This document shows positions 17,561 to 26,275 of a DNA stretch of 64,000 bases, piece after piece; the first letter of the stretch is position 1, and the number at the start of each line of letters is the position of its first letter. The DNA is taken from assembly GCA_015075185.1 (NCBI GenBank), contig JABTUW010000002.1:372001-436000 (forward strand). The letters run 5' to 3'. Under the pieces are notes generated by a model. That model saw nothing but the letters and a program-made list of their open reading frames with translations, did no database searches and was not told where the DNA came from. Origin of the DNA: Anaerolineales bacterium (GTDB lineage: Bacteria; Chloroflexota; Anaerolineae; 4572-78; J111). The translations under genes were made by a program, and so were the position numbers.

Positions 17561-18319
17561 ATGGCCAAAATTGTTTCCATTCATTCCTTCCGCCGGGGAA
17601 CGGGCAAGTCAATTATGACTGCCAACATCGCTGCGCTCCTGGCGGCCGAGGGGCGGCGGGTCATCGTGCTTGATACCAACCTTGAGTCACCCAGCTTGCA
17701 CATTTTGTTTCACCTGAACGAAAACGAAATCACCCACTCCCTCAATCAATATCTGTGGGGCCAGTGTTCCATCCGGGAAACTATCCATGATGTCACCCAC
17801 CGCCTGGGAGCGGAGGTAAGCGGACAGGTCTTTTTCATTCCGGCCAGCACCGACATCAACGATATTAAACGCATCATCAAGGAGGGTTACGACGCCGGTA
17901 TTTTGAACTACGGTTGTTACGAATTAGCCGATAAATTAGATGCAGATATTATCCTGATTGACACCCACGCCGGCTTAAATGCCGAAACCCTGGCTTCTCT
18001 CTCCATCGCCCATGTCCTGACTATTATTTTGCGCCTCGACAAACAGGATTATCAAGGCACCGGGGTTATGGTTGACCTGGCCCGTAAAATTGATATGCCG
18101 CCGCAGCGGCTGGTCGTGGCGAATGAAGTCCCCGCGAGTTATAACTTCGACTTGGTCAAAACGGCGCTGGAAAAAACGTTCGACTGTGAGGTTGTGGCAG
18201 TGCTGCCCCATTCTGATAAAATGATGGCCCTGGCCAGCAATCACATTTTTGCCCTGACCTACCCCCACCACCCCCTCACCGAAAAACTCAGGCATGTCGC
18301 TAACCGGCTGCTGGCTTAA
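17561..18319 (+). CDS. MinD/ParA-like P-loop ATPase (copy 2)
   Basis: 252 residues, clearly paralogous to the ATPase at 3179-3934 (same IVSIHSFR start, NQYLWGQCSIRE versus NDYLWGKCAIED, VAVLPHSDKMMALAS versus VAAVLPHSDEMMALAS). The P-loop reads FRRGTGKSI, so the first Gly of the GG pair is Arg here and the signature Lys is absent in both copies. IVLDTN and IILIDTHAGLNAETL are the Asp motifs. It lies 108 nt after the sensor gene and 22 nt before the phosphohexomutase. Function in a specific complex cannot be told. Confidence 0.88.
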   Translation: MAKIVSIHSFRRGTGKSIMTANIAALLAAEGRRVIVLDTNLESPSLHILFHLNENEITHSLNQYLWGQCSIRETIHDVTHRLGAEVSGQVFFIPASTDINDIKRIIKEGYDAGILNYGCYELADKLDADIILIDTHAGLNAETLASLSIAHVLTIILRLDKQDYQGTGVMVDLARKIDMPPQRLVVANEVPASYNFDLVKTALEKTFDCEVVAVLPHSDKMMALASNHIFALTYPHHPLTEKLRHVANRLLA

Positions 18320-18341
18320 CTTTAATCCAATCGGAGCGATG

Positions 18342-19733
18342 ATGATCAATCCCAACATTTTTCGAGAATTTAGCATCAGAGGAATAGCCGACCTGGAGCT
18401 GACCGACGAGGTGGTGGCGGCTGTTGGCCAGGCGATTGGCGCTTTTTTCAAGCAGCGCGGCGGTGAGACGCTGGTCGTGGGCCGCGATGTTCGCCACAGT
18501 TCGCCCCGCATCAGCCGTGCCCTGATGCAAGGACTCCGGCAAACCGGCCTCAAAGTCATTGATTTGGGCCTGGTCCCCACCCCGGTCCACAATTTTGCCA
18601 CCGATTTTTACAGGGCCGACGGCGGGGTAATGGTCACCGCCAGTCACAACCCACCGGAGCACAACGGTCTCAAAATCCGCAACCGGGAGCGCACCCTCTA
18701 CGCCGGCGAAATCCAGGAAATCTATCGCCTGGCTGCCGAGGCCGGGGATATTCCAGCGGCAGTAACGCCGGACCAGGTAGAACAGGCCGATATCCTGCCC
18801 ATTTACCTGGAGCGAGTTAAGACCCAGGCCCAGCCGACCTTTGAGGCTTTAAAAACCTCAAAGGTCTTTAAAGTCGTCGTGGACGGCGGCAGCGGGACCA
18901 ACGGCCTCATGGTGGCCGGGCTGCTGCGCGACCTCGGCGCTCAGGTGAGCGAACTTTACTGCGAGCCGGACGGGGCCTTTCCCCACCGCAGCCCCGACCC
19001 CACCGCTTCCGGCGCGCTGGCCGATCTGTCGGCGCGAGTTCAGGCCGAAAAAGCAGACCTGGGCCTGGCCTACGACGGCGACGGCGACCGGCTGGCCCTG
19101 GTGGACGAGCAAGGCCGGCGAGTCTTCGGCGACCAGATCATGATGATTCTGGCCCGCGATATTCTGCGCCAGGGTCCGGCCAAAATTGTCTACGAAATCC
19201 TGTGTACCCAGGCCCTGGCCGACGACGTGGTCGCGCACGGCGGCGAGCCGGTGATGACTCCCTCCGGCTACGCCTTTGTCCACGAAGGGATGCAGGCCAG
19301 CGGCGCAGCCCTGGGCGGCGAGCTGTCCGGCCATCTTTTCTGCCGTGCTCCGGAGTTCCGCTTTGACGACGCCATCCTGGCGACGGTCAAGCTGCTGAAC
19401 GTGCTCACGGCGAGCCGGCGGCCGTTATCGGCGCTGGTGGCCGAGCTGCCAACCTACTATTCTTCGCCCGAACTGCGGCTGCCCTGCCCCGACACAGCCA
19501 AGGCCGGTGTGGTCGAGTCTGTCAAGCGCCGGTTTGAACAGGATCATCGCGTGGACACCCTAGATGGAGCGCGGGTCCATTTTGATGAGGGCTGGGCCCT
19601 GGTCCGCCAGTCGAACACCCAGCCGGTCATCTCCATGCGCTTCGAGGCCCACACCGCCGAAGCGTTGGCCGCTATCCAAAGCCGGGTGCAGCCCCTGGTT
19701 GAGGCGGAGATTGAGCGGCAGGGGCAGGGCTAA
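18342..19733 (+). CDS. Phosphomannomutase/phosphoglucomutase
   Basis: 463 residues of alpha-D-phosphohexomutase. The four-domain order is visible: VVGRDVRHSS, catalytic-Ser loop MVTASHNPPEHNG, metal loop AYDGDGDRLALVD, sugar-binding GGELSGHLF and the C-terminal phosphate loop VRQSNTQPVISMRFEA. It interconverts hexose 6-phosphate and 1-phosphate, supplying the nucleotidyltransferase encoded two genes later. The frame could start at 18294, but GGAG at 18333 points to the tandem ATGs at 18339/18342. Confidence 0.93.
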   Translation: MINPNIFREFSIRGIADLELTDEVVAAVGQAIGAFFKQRGGETLVVGRDVRHSSPRISRALMQGLRQTGLKVIDLGLVPTPVHNFATDFYRADGGVMVTASHNPPEHNGLKIRNRERTLYAGEIQEIYRLAAEAGDIPAAVTPDQVEQADILPIYLERVKTQAQPTFEALKTSKVFKVVVDGGSGTNGLMVAGLLRDLGAQVSELYCEPDGAFPHRSPDPTASGALADLSARVQAEKADLGLAYDGDGDRLALVDEQGRRVFGDQIMMILARDILRQGPAKIVYEILCTQALADDVVAHGGEPVMTPSGYAFVHEGMQASGAALGGELSGHLFCRAPEFRFDDAILATVKLLNVLTASRRPLSALVAELPTYYSSPELRLPCPDTAKAGVVESVKRRFEQDHRVDTLDGARVHFDEGWALVRQSNTQPVISMRFEAHTAEALAAIQSRVQPLVEAEIERQGQG

Positions 19734-19872
19734 AAACTTTTTACGGACCTGAGCAATCAAAAAGGTGGGCCTTGACCATTTAGGGCAAATTCTGTAGGGG
19801 TTTTTCATTATTTGGTCAAGTCTAGCTGATATGGTAGGATTATAATGGGTCAGGAAGAAGCAAAGGTGTTTC

Positions 19873-20157
19873 ATGGCCTTAACTTTTGAATGGGATGCGG
19901 AAAAAGCGAGGGAAAACCTCAGAAAACATAATGTCAGTTTTGAAGAGGCAAAGACTATTTTTGATGATCCTTTCTCCATCACCATAGCGGACCCCGAACA
20001 TTCTGTTGACGAAGATCGTTACATTGATATTGGGCTTTCGACTAAAGGACAATTTCTAGTAGTGGTTTATACGGAGCGAGGGACGAATATTCGAATTATT
20101 AGTTGTCGCAAAGCAACAAATTTAGAACGGAGAAGTTATGAGCAAGAAAAATTTTGA
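19873..20157 (+). CDS. brnT: BrnT-family type II toxin
   Basis: 94 residues: FEWDAEKARENLRKHNVSFEEA at the start is the BrnT signature, followed by FDDP, DEDRYIDIGLS, VVVYTERG, IRIISCRKATNLERRSYE. BrnT is a RelE-fold ribonuclease that stops translation and is neutralised by BrnA. Toxin first, antitoxin second and a 20-bp overlap follow the usual order. A TATAAT lies at 19841-19846, about 27 nt before the ATG, with no good -35 at normal spacing; such operons are usually repressed by the antitoxin complex. Confidence 0.9.
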   Translation: MALTFEWDAEKARENLRKHNVSFEEAKTIFDDPFSITIADPEHSVDEDRYIDIGLSTKGQFLVVVYTERGTNIRIISCRKATNLERRSYEQEKF

Positions 20158-20449
20158 CCACGAGGTGATAAGCAACTTAGAAGATAACGACATCCAGCCT
20201 GAGTACGATTTCAGTGGGGGTGTGCGGGGTAAGCATTACCGAGCCTATCGTGAAGGCCACACTGTAAGAATTCATGAGGCTGATGGCACGGTTACCGTCC
20301 AATATTTTACCCTTGAAGAAGGGGCAGTCTTACTGGATCCAGATGTACGAGAATATTTTCCCGACTCAGAAGCAGTGAATCGGGCCTTGCGGGGTTTGAT
20401 TGCCCTCATCCCTGAAAAACAGCGAGTTACCGAAATAGAAGCAGAATAA
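20138..20449 (+). CDS. brnA: BrnA-like antitoxin
   Basis: 103 residues overlapping the toxin by 20 bases. The N-terminal SNLEDNDIQPEYDFSGGVRGKHY matches the IDYSDIPELDFSGAVRGKHY-type tail found in antitoxins of RelE/BrnT-like toxins. The middle HTVRIHEADGTVTVQYFTLEEGAVLLDPDVREYFPDSEAVNRAL matches a conserved partner-protein pattern. The ribbon-helix-helix typical of BrnA is not obvious, so this may be another antitoxin class paired with BrnT. Confidence 0.7.
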   Translation: MSKKNFDHEVISNLEDNDIQPEYDFSGGVRGKHYRAYREGHTVRIHEADGTVTVQYFTLEEGAVLLDPDVREYFPDSEAVNRALRGLIALIPEKQRVTEIEAE

Positions 20450-20473
20450 ATTCTTAGATTCCGAGGATATTCC

Positions 20474-21820
20474 ATGTCAATCCAGGCTGTCATCCTGGCC
20501 GGCGGGGAAGGCAAACGCATTCACCCGCTCGGCGTCAACAAACCTAAGGCGATGTTTGAACTGCTGGGCAAGCCGCTGATTCAACTGGTGGTCGAGAATC
20601 TGGCCGAGGCCGGCATCACCGATTTGATCATCATTACCGGTCCCAATCAGGAGCAAATTCAGGCCCACTTCGGCGACGGCGGCAATTTTGGGGTCAAGAT
20701 TCAGTACGCCTACCAGGCCGAGCCGCTGGGCCAGGCCAACGCGGTCCAGCAGGCCGAGGGGCTGGTCAGGACCCATTTTTTTGTACTCAACGCCAACGAT
20801 GTGTTTGAGCCGCGCCTGCTGCAAGAGGTCATGAATCGCGCTCAGGCCGGTGGGGCCAACCTGGCCCTGGTCGGGCGGAAGGTGAGCGAGCCGTGGCGCT
20901 TTGGGGTCATGCGCTTCGACTCCAGCGGGCGGCTGGTCGGGGTGATCGAAAAGCCGCCCAGGGGCCAGGAGCCGAGTGATGTGGCTGTGGTCGGCGTCTA
21001 CTACTTTTCGCCCGACATTTTCCAGTGCATCCGCGATACGCCCCAAGGCCAAACCGACGACCAGTTCGAACGGGCCTACCAACTGCTGATTGACCGCGGC
21101 CAGGCGGTCCACGTGGAGTACGAGGGGCTGTTTGAGTCGTACAAATTCCCCTGGAACCTGCTGACCATCAACGATTTGCTGTTAAAGCAAAAAATCCAGG
21201 GCCGGCAAATCAGCCCAACCGCCAAAATCTCCGAGCTGGCCGTTATCGGCGATAACGTCGTCATCGAGGATAACGTGCGGGTCTTTGAGCACGCGGTTAT
21301 TCGCGGGCCGGCCTATATTGGCGCGGGCAGCGTGATTGGCAACGGTTCGATGGTCTGGGGCGGCTGCTCGTTTGGCCCCGGCTGCGTCGTCGGTTTTGGC
21401 TCGGAGATCAAGCACTCCATCTTTGGCCGCAACGTCTGGACGCACCGCAACTACGTCGGCGACTCGATTATTTCGGACAACTGCTCCTTTGGGGCGGGGA
21501 CGATCACAGCTAATTTCCGCTTTGACGAGCAGCCTATCGGCGTGAATGTGGGTGAGCAGCGAATCAGCACCGGCACGGACAAATTTGGGGTGATTATGGC
21601 CGAGGGCTGCCGCACCGGCTGCAACAGCGTTCTGGGGCCGGGCATCAAGGTTGGGCCGAACAGCATCGTCGGGCCGGGCGTGACCCTGCTGCACGACCTG
21701 CCGCCGAATAAAATCGCCCTGCCCAGCCAGGCCAGCTACGAAATCCGCGATAACAAGCTTGATTTGGCTGCAAAATCAAGGGATGAGCGGATGAAGAAAT
21801 TAGATAAGACCCAGGGCTAA
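20474..21820 (+). CDS. Sugar-1-phosphate nucleotidyltransferase with left-handed beta-helix (GlmU/RmlA-like)
   Basis: 448 residues. N-terminal nucleotidyltransferase: AVILAGGEGKRIHPLGVNKPKAM with the pyrophosphorylase signature, LNANDVF as the metal-binding strand. From ~residue 240 there are hexapeptide repeats (AVIGDNVVIEDNVRVFEHAVIRGPAYIGAGSVIGNG ...) forming a left-handed beta-helix, possibly with acetyltransferase activity. Bifunctional glucosamine-1-phosphate or glucose-1-phosphate enzymes of this type are frequent in archaea and Chloroflexota; the exact sugar is undetermined. It works with the upstream phosphomutase. SD GAGGAT precedes the ATG. Confidence 0.9.
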   Translation: MSIQAVILAGGEGKRIHPLGVNKPKAMFELLGKPLIQLVVENLAEAGITDLIIITGPNQEQIQAHFGDGGNFGVKIQYAYQAEPLGQANAVQQAEGLVRTHFFVLNANDVFEPRLLQEVMNRAQAGGANLALVGRKVSEPWRFGVMRFDSSGRLVGVIEKPPRGQEPSDVAVVGVYYFSPDIFQCIRDTPQGQTDDQFERAYQLLIDRGQAVHVEYEGLFESYKFPWNLLTINDLLLKQKIQGRQISPTAKISELAVIGDNVVIEDNVRVFEHAVIRGPAYIGAGSVIGNGSMVWGGCSFGPGCVVGFGSEIKHSIFGRNVWTHRNYVGDSIISDNCSFGAGTITANFRFDEQPIGVNVGEQRISTGTDKFGVIMAEGCRTGCNSVLGPGIKVGPNSIVGPGVTLLHDLPPNKIALPSQASYEIRDNKLDLAAKSRDERMKKLDKTQG

Positions 21821-21860
21821 CTGAATAGTATAGGTTTACGAGGTAAGAACAGGAATTTAA

Positions 21861-22802
21861 ATGACGACCGACATCGCCACTTTTGCCGGCAAAGTTATCG
21901 AAAATGTCGAAAAAGTAATTGTGGGCAAAAGGGAGCAGATCGAACTGCTGCTGGCGGCGATGTTGTGCCAGGGCCACGTGCTGCTGGAAGACGTGCCGGG
22001 AACCGGCAAAACGATGCTGGCCCGCAGTATAGCGGTCAGCATGGGCAGCAGTTTCAAGCGGCTGCAATGCACGCCCGATCTGCTGCCCAACGACATCACC
22101 GGGGTGTCCATCTTTCTGCAGCACGAGAGCCGCTTTGAGTTCCGGCCCGGCCCGCTGTTTGTCAACATTCTCCTGGCCGACGAGATCAACCGGGCCACGC
22201 CGCGCACCCAATCGGCCCTGCTGGAAGCCATGCAGGAACGCCAAGTGACCATTGACGGTGTGACCCGGCCTTTGCCCCGCCCCTTCCTGGTGCTGGCCAC
22301 CCAAAACCCGGTCGAGTACGAAGGCACCTTCCCGCTGCCGGAGGCCCAGCTTGACCGCTTTCTCATGCGGCTCAACCTGGGTTACCCCAGCCAGGAGGAC
22401 GAGCGGCAGATTATCAAAAATCAGCGGCACAGCCACCCGATTGAAACCCTGGCCGCGGTGGTCGAAGGGCAGGAGCTGCTCAGTCTCAGCCAGCAGGTGA
22501 CGGGGGTTCACATGGACGAGTCGCTGGAAGGGTATATTCTCGCCCTGGTGCAAGCCACCCGCACCCATCCCGACCTGGCCCTGGGGGCCAGCCCGCGCGG
22601 CAGCCTGGCCCTGTACAAAACCAGCCAGGCCCTGGCCGCCTTGCAGGGCCGCGCCTATGTCATCCCCGACGACGTCAAGAAATTGGTCTTTTTGACCCTG
22701 GCCCACCGCCTGATTTTGAAACCCGAAAGCCAACTGCGTGGCCGCACCAGTCTGTCGGTGCTGGCGGAAATTGTGGAACGGACGGCCCTATCCCTCGGCT
22801 AG
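21861..22802 (+). CDS. MoxR-family AAA+ ATPase (copy 1)
   Basis: 313 residues. Walker [13 protein letters not shown], Walker [28 protein letters not shown], sensor [22 protein letters not shown] and the C-terminal [18 protein letters not shown] are all typical of MoxR (AAA_3). MoxR proteins act as chaperone-like ATPases with VWA or DUF58 partners. No such partner follows this copy; the next gene is on the other strand. A second MoxR at 30758 does have DUF58 behind it. Confidence 0.93.
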   Translation: MTTDIATFAGKVIENVEKVIVGKREQIELLLAAMLCQGHVLLEDVPGTGKTMLARSIAVSMGSSFKRLQCTPDLLPNDITGVSIFLQHESRFEFRPGPLFVNILLADEINRATPRTQSALLEAMQERQVTIDGVTRPLPRPFLVLATQNPVEYEGTFPLPEAQLDRFLMRLNLGYPSQEDERQIIKNQRHSHPIETLAAVVEGQELLSLSQQVTGVHMDESLEGYILALVQATRTHPDLALGASPRGSLALYKTSQALAALQGRAYVIPDDVKKLVFLTLAHRLILKPESQLRGRTSLSVLAEIVERTALSLG

Positions 22803-22823
22803 ATATTATAACGAAGCAGTTTT

Positions 22824-22906
22824 AAGAAATAGTCAAACGTGTTGCGTGTTCCGATTTTTTCCACAAGACGGAACATGCAACACGAGTGTTTGACGAGTTA
22901 TTTCTT
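22824..22906. repeat. Long imperfect inverted repeat between convergent genes
   Basis: Left arm aagaaat-agtcaaac-gtgttgcgtgttccg and right arm ending gagtgtttgacgagttatttctt pair over ~30 positions with small bulges. It lies between moxR (plus) and terC (minus), which converge here, so it could serve as a bidirectional transcription end or be a MITE-like repeat. Confidence 0.7.
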
Positions 22907-22930
22907 GAAAATGGCTTACAGAGTCTTAGT

Positions 22931-23848
22931 TCAGGTACGGTCGAGATGTTGAGCCAACCTGGCTTCGGTCGCGAAAAGGCGGCGCAAGGGGAAAAAGAGG
23001 AGCTTGAGCAAAAGCAGCAGCGGCTTAAAGGCCCAGTTGACCAGGCTGTTCAGATAATCCATTCCCTCGCCCAGCCACTGCAAGAGCGGGTCGAAGCGGC
23101 GCAAGAACTCGAAACGGGCATAAAGCAAACACGCTGCCAGAATACCGATAGAAATGCCGAATTTGATCAGGTGACTAAAGTGGAAGTCGTACAGATCGGC
23201 CAGAACCAATTCAATACCGATAGCCAGCACTAAAATATAGGCCGCCGGTTCCAGGATAGGATGCCGGCGGATCAAGTACGTAAAGATGCCGGCGGCAAAG
23301 CGCATGGTGATGATACCGAGGGCCACCCCGATCAAAACCACCCACAACTCATCCGAGAGGGCCACTGCGGCCACTACATTGTCAAGGCTAAAAGCCAAAT
23401 CGGCCAGTTCCACATTCAACACCACCAGCCAGAAGCTCGCCGCCACGGCGCGATGGCCATGCGCCGCAGAGCTGCCCTCTTTCTCTTGCGCAACTGCCAG
23501 GTTCTCAAAGGCCAGCTTGATCAGATAAAACGCCCCCAGCAGCCGCAGCCAGGGATTGGCAATGACAAAAGAGGCCATCACCAGCATTAACCCTCGCCCC
23601 AAATAAGCGCCCAAAAGCCCAACCTTGAGGGCGGCCTGCTGCTGCATGCCCAGTACCTGGTCGGTAAATGGCTGCATAAACTTGAGCAAGGGCGGATAAG
23701 GCGTCGGCTCATGATCCGGCAACACCGAAACCATTGCCCCCAGAACTGCCGCATTATCTATAGAAAGAATACCTTCCAAAAAAATCAGTTGGATAATAAT
23801 GAGAATGGGAGCAAAATAGGCGGGGAGGCTTGCTTCTTCAAAAAACAT
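22931..23848 (-). CDS. TerC-family integral membrane protein
   Basis: 305 residues with about eight membrane segments. The paired Asn/Asp motifs of TerC are present: LEGILSIDNAAVLGAMV near the N-terminus and LADLAFSLDNVVAAVAL in the middle. A His/charged cytoplasmic loop (QEKEGSSAAHGHRA) lies between. TerC proteins are metal (probably manganese) exporters or partners of tellurium-resistance complexes; no ter genes are near. AGAGAG on the minus strand precedes the ATG. Confidence 0.88.
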   Translation of the reverse strand: MFFEEASLPAYFAPILIIIQLIFLEGILSIDNAAVLGAMVSVLPDHEPTPYPPLLKFMQPFTDQVLGMQQQAALKVGLLGAYLGRGLMLVMASFVIANPWLRLLGAFYLIKLAFENLAVAQEKEGSSAAHGHRAVAASFWLVVLNVELADLAFSLDNVVAAVALSDELWVVLIGVALGIITMRFAAGIFTYLIRRHPILEPAAYILVLAIGIELVLADLYDFHFSHLIKFGISIGILAACLLYARFEFLRRFDPLLQWLGEGMDYLNSLVNWAFKPLLLLLKLLFFPLRRLFATEARLAQHLDRT

Positions 23849-23934
23849 ACAGTAGACTCTCTAAGTGCAGCTTGTGGCAGAAAAATTAAAGAGCTATTAT
23901 AACCGAGACCTTGAGATTTTACTAACGAGTGACA

Positions 23935-24882
23935 ATGAAGCAAACAAATTTTGGGAACGTGGTGGCTTTGGCCGGAGGCGTCGGCGGAGCCAAGCTGGCT
24001 TATGGCCTGTATCAACTGGTACCGCCGGAAAAATTAACCGTTATCGTCAATACCGGCGATGACTTTGAACATCTGGGCCTGCACATCTCCCCCGATTTGG
24101 ATACCATCATGTATACCCTGGCCGGTATCGCTAATCCCGGCACCGGCTGGGGGGTAAAAGATGAAAGCTGGAACATGATGGCCGCTCTCGCTCGCTACGG
24201 CCAGCCCACCTGGTTCCAGTTAGGCGATCGCGACCTGGCGACCCATTTGCTGCGAACCAAGTGGTTGCGCGAAAACCGCCCCTATAATTGGGTAACACGC
24301 GAGTTGAGCCAACGTTTGGGCGTGCGCTGCCTCATTCTGCCGATGACGGAAAGTCTGGTGCGGACCATGATTATGACGGAACAGGGCGAAATGGCCTTCC
24401 AGGAGTACTTTGTGCAAAAACAGTGCCAGCCAGTGGTTAAATCAATTCGCTTTGCCGGGGCGGAGCAGGCTCAGCCCAGCCGCGAGGTTGCCAGCGCTTT
24501 GCGCAACGCCGACGTGATTATCTTTTGCCCCAGTAACCCTCTCCTCAGCCTTGATCCCATCCTGGCCTTGCCTAATATGCGCCGGATTCTTGCCGCCAGC
24601 CGCGTCCCCAAAGTTGGCGTCTCGCCGATTGTCGGCGGGGCTGCCCTGAAAGGTCCGGCAGCCAAGTTAATGAATGAGCTGGGCCTGGAAGTTTCGCCAA
24701 TCGGCGTTGCCCGCCATCTCAGCGATGTCTTGACCGGCTTTGTCCTTGACCAGGTGGATCAGGCCCACCAGGAGGCTGTTAGCGCCCTTGGGCTGCAAAC
24801 TTTGGTTACCGGAACAATCATGCTCACTGATGAGGACCGCGTCCGACTGGCCAGGGAAGTCCTGCAGTTTGCCGGGATGTAA
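23935..24882 (+). CDS. cofD: 2-phospho-L-lactate transferase (CofD), F420 biosynthesis
   Basis: 315 residues. Joins the lactyl-phosphate (or PEP-derived) guanylate donor to the deazaflavin Fo to form F420-0. Hallmarks: LAGGVGGAKLAYGL (phosphate loop), VNTGDDFEHLGLHISPDLDTIMYTLAG, WFQLGDRDLATHLLRT, CPSNPLLSLDPIL and VGVSPIVGGAALKGPAAKL. Length matches the family. A GTG at 23929 is in frame just upstream; the ATG at 23935 is chosen but neither has a clear ribosome site. Other F420 genes (fbiB/cofE, cofC, cofGH) are not in the window. Confidence 0.93.
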   Translation: MKQTNFGNVVALAGGVGGAKLAYGLYQLVPPEKLTVIVNTGDDFEHLGLHISPDLDTIMYTLAGIANPGTGWGVKDESWNMMAALARYGQPTWFQLGDRDLATHLLRTKWLRENRPYNWVTRELSQRLGVRCLILPMTESLVRTMIMTEQGEMAFQEYFVQKQCQPVVKSIRFAGAEQAQPSREVASALRNADVIIFCPSNPLLSLDPILALPNMRRILAASRVPKVGVSPIVGGAALKGPAAKLMNELGLEVSPIGVARHLSDVLTGFVLDQVDQAHQEAVSALGLQTLVTGTIMLTDEDRVRLAREVLQFAGM

Positions 24883-24928
24883 GCTAATTAACCTTGACGG
24901 ACCAAGCAACCAACACAACGCGTAACGG

Positions 24929-26185
24929 TCAATTACTTTTCTCGATAGCGAAACAATTGACAATTAAAGGTTCCTCAAGTTTAAGCACCGGCACCATATA
25001 GTCTCCCAAACGAATGGCCATGTAGGCGCTTTCGCTGCCGTCAAAGCGCATGGCCCGATCCACTTTAATTCCCCACTTTTGGCCCAATTCTATAATGTTT
25101 TTAGCATGTTCGCGCAAGGTCAGCCCATACGAGGCGCTGATGAACAAATACTTGCGGTCTTTCGAAATCGCAGCGGTCAGCTTGGTCCAGCGCGTGGTCC
25201 GATAATGCTCCAAATTTTCTCTATCAAACCACTCATGCTCCGGGTTATAATCGTACCGGCCATTCCACATAAAAAGCGGCCCTCCCCCCCAGGAGATTGA
25301 AGTTCGCTCCCAGGCGGGACGGGTGCGGATAACGTCAATAAGAAAACGGTCGCCACGCTGGTAGAGCGCTGCTCGCCCCAGGTGGAAAAATAAATCCCGG
25401 CCTGTTTCGGTTTTGTTACTGCCGTTCAAACCATGATAGTCGGCTGTTGTCACCAGTAAGGATTTGGGCGACAAACAATAAGAGGGAGTAATGAGCGTTC
25501 CTCGATTGGATGTGGGAGGGATGATATTGCGCAAAATATAACCCGTCTCTGTGAGGTCTATCACTACATGGTGCACATTATTGAACACGATATACACAAT
25601 TCCCGGCGCAATTTCATAAGTCTCTTGAGACAACGCAATTTCGCGCAAACGAGCCAGAGTTGCCCCATTTGCCGCCACCAGTTCATTTAATTGTGCAGTG
25701 GAGAGGATTTCATTTCTGGGACATACAAGGCAGTGCCGTCGAGTTGCCGGCGATTCCCGCAAAAACAAGTCGGGATGAGCGGTGGCCGGCGGTAACGGGA
25801 CTGCCTGGGAGCCACAGCCGGCGGCATTGCAGCTATCAAGGTCGAGGGTTGGGGTGGGTATAAGCGTGGGGGTCGGGGTTTGGGGGGGAGTCGAGGGGGG
25901 CCGCTGTTGAACGGGAGTGCCAAGCTTCCGGGTGGACGAGGCCATGGCGGTCGGCGTTGGATTTCTCTCCATTGGCGTGAGCTGGATAACCTCGGCTGTG
26001 TGTTCCGGTGTGACCCGGCTGGAGACAAAAGACGAGATAGGAGACGCCATCTCCATCCCGGCAGACACCAACGATTGCCCGACCAGCACAATTACCAGGG
26101 CTACCCCTAGAGCAATAACAATACCAACAAAGATTTCTGTTCTGGTAATCCGAAATGTTTTCTGTTTATTTTTTGAATCACTCAT
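24929..26185 (-). CDS. Membrane-anchored phosphodiester glycosidase-like (NAGPA) protein
   Basis: 418 residues. Short cytoplasmic N-terminus, one transmembrane helix (IFVGIVIALGVALVIVLVGQ), a long Pro/Thr-rich spacer with repeated PTPT-type runs, then a C-terminal domain with ISWGGGPLFMWNGR, TAAISKDRKYLFISASYG and AMRFDGSESAYMA. These resemble the GG-hairpin and DGGxS motifs of NAGPA-type phosphodiester glycosidases; the final motif reads DGSES, so activity is uncertain. The NELV...RLREIAL region may be a wall-facing linker. It converges with cofD. Confidence 0.6.
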   Translation of the reverse strand: MSDSKNKQKTFRITRTEIFVGIVIALGVALVIVLVGQSLVSAGMEMASPISSFVSSRVTPEHTAEVIQLTPMERNPTPTAMASSTRKLGTPVQQRPPSTPPQTPTPTLIPTPTLDLDSCNAAGCGSQAVPLPPATAHPDLFLRESPATRRHCLVCPRNEILSTAQLNELVAANGATLARLREIALSQETYEIAPGIVYIVFNNVHHVVIDLTETGYILRNIIPPTSNRGTLITPSYCLSPKSLLVTTADYHGLNGSNKTETGRDLFFHLGRAALYQRGDRFLIDVIRTRPAWERTSISWGGGPLFMWNGRYDYNPEHEWFDRENLEHYRTTRWTKLTAAISKDRKYLFISASYGLTLREHAKNIIELGQKWGIKVDRAMRFDGSESAYMAIRLGDYMVPVLKLEEPLIVNCFAIEKSN

Positions 26186-26275
26186 ATAAGCTTACAACTA
26201 AAATGAACGAAAGGAGACAGCAGGCATCAGGATAACAGGGGTGAAAAGGAATTTTGGTTCCCGTTATACCGGTCA

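Noticed and set aside
20138..20449. Antitoxin read as an independent hypothetical gene
   Set aside because: The 20-bp overlap with BrnT and the DFSGGVRGKHY motif tie it to the toxin.
22931..23848. Plus-strand frames (22886-23590) over the TerC gene
   Set aside because: They are the reverse of a strong membrane-protein gene and have low-complexity Gln/Arg-rich products without ribosome sites.
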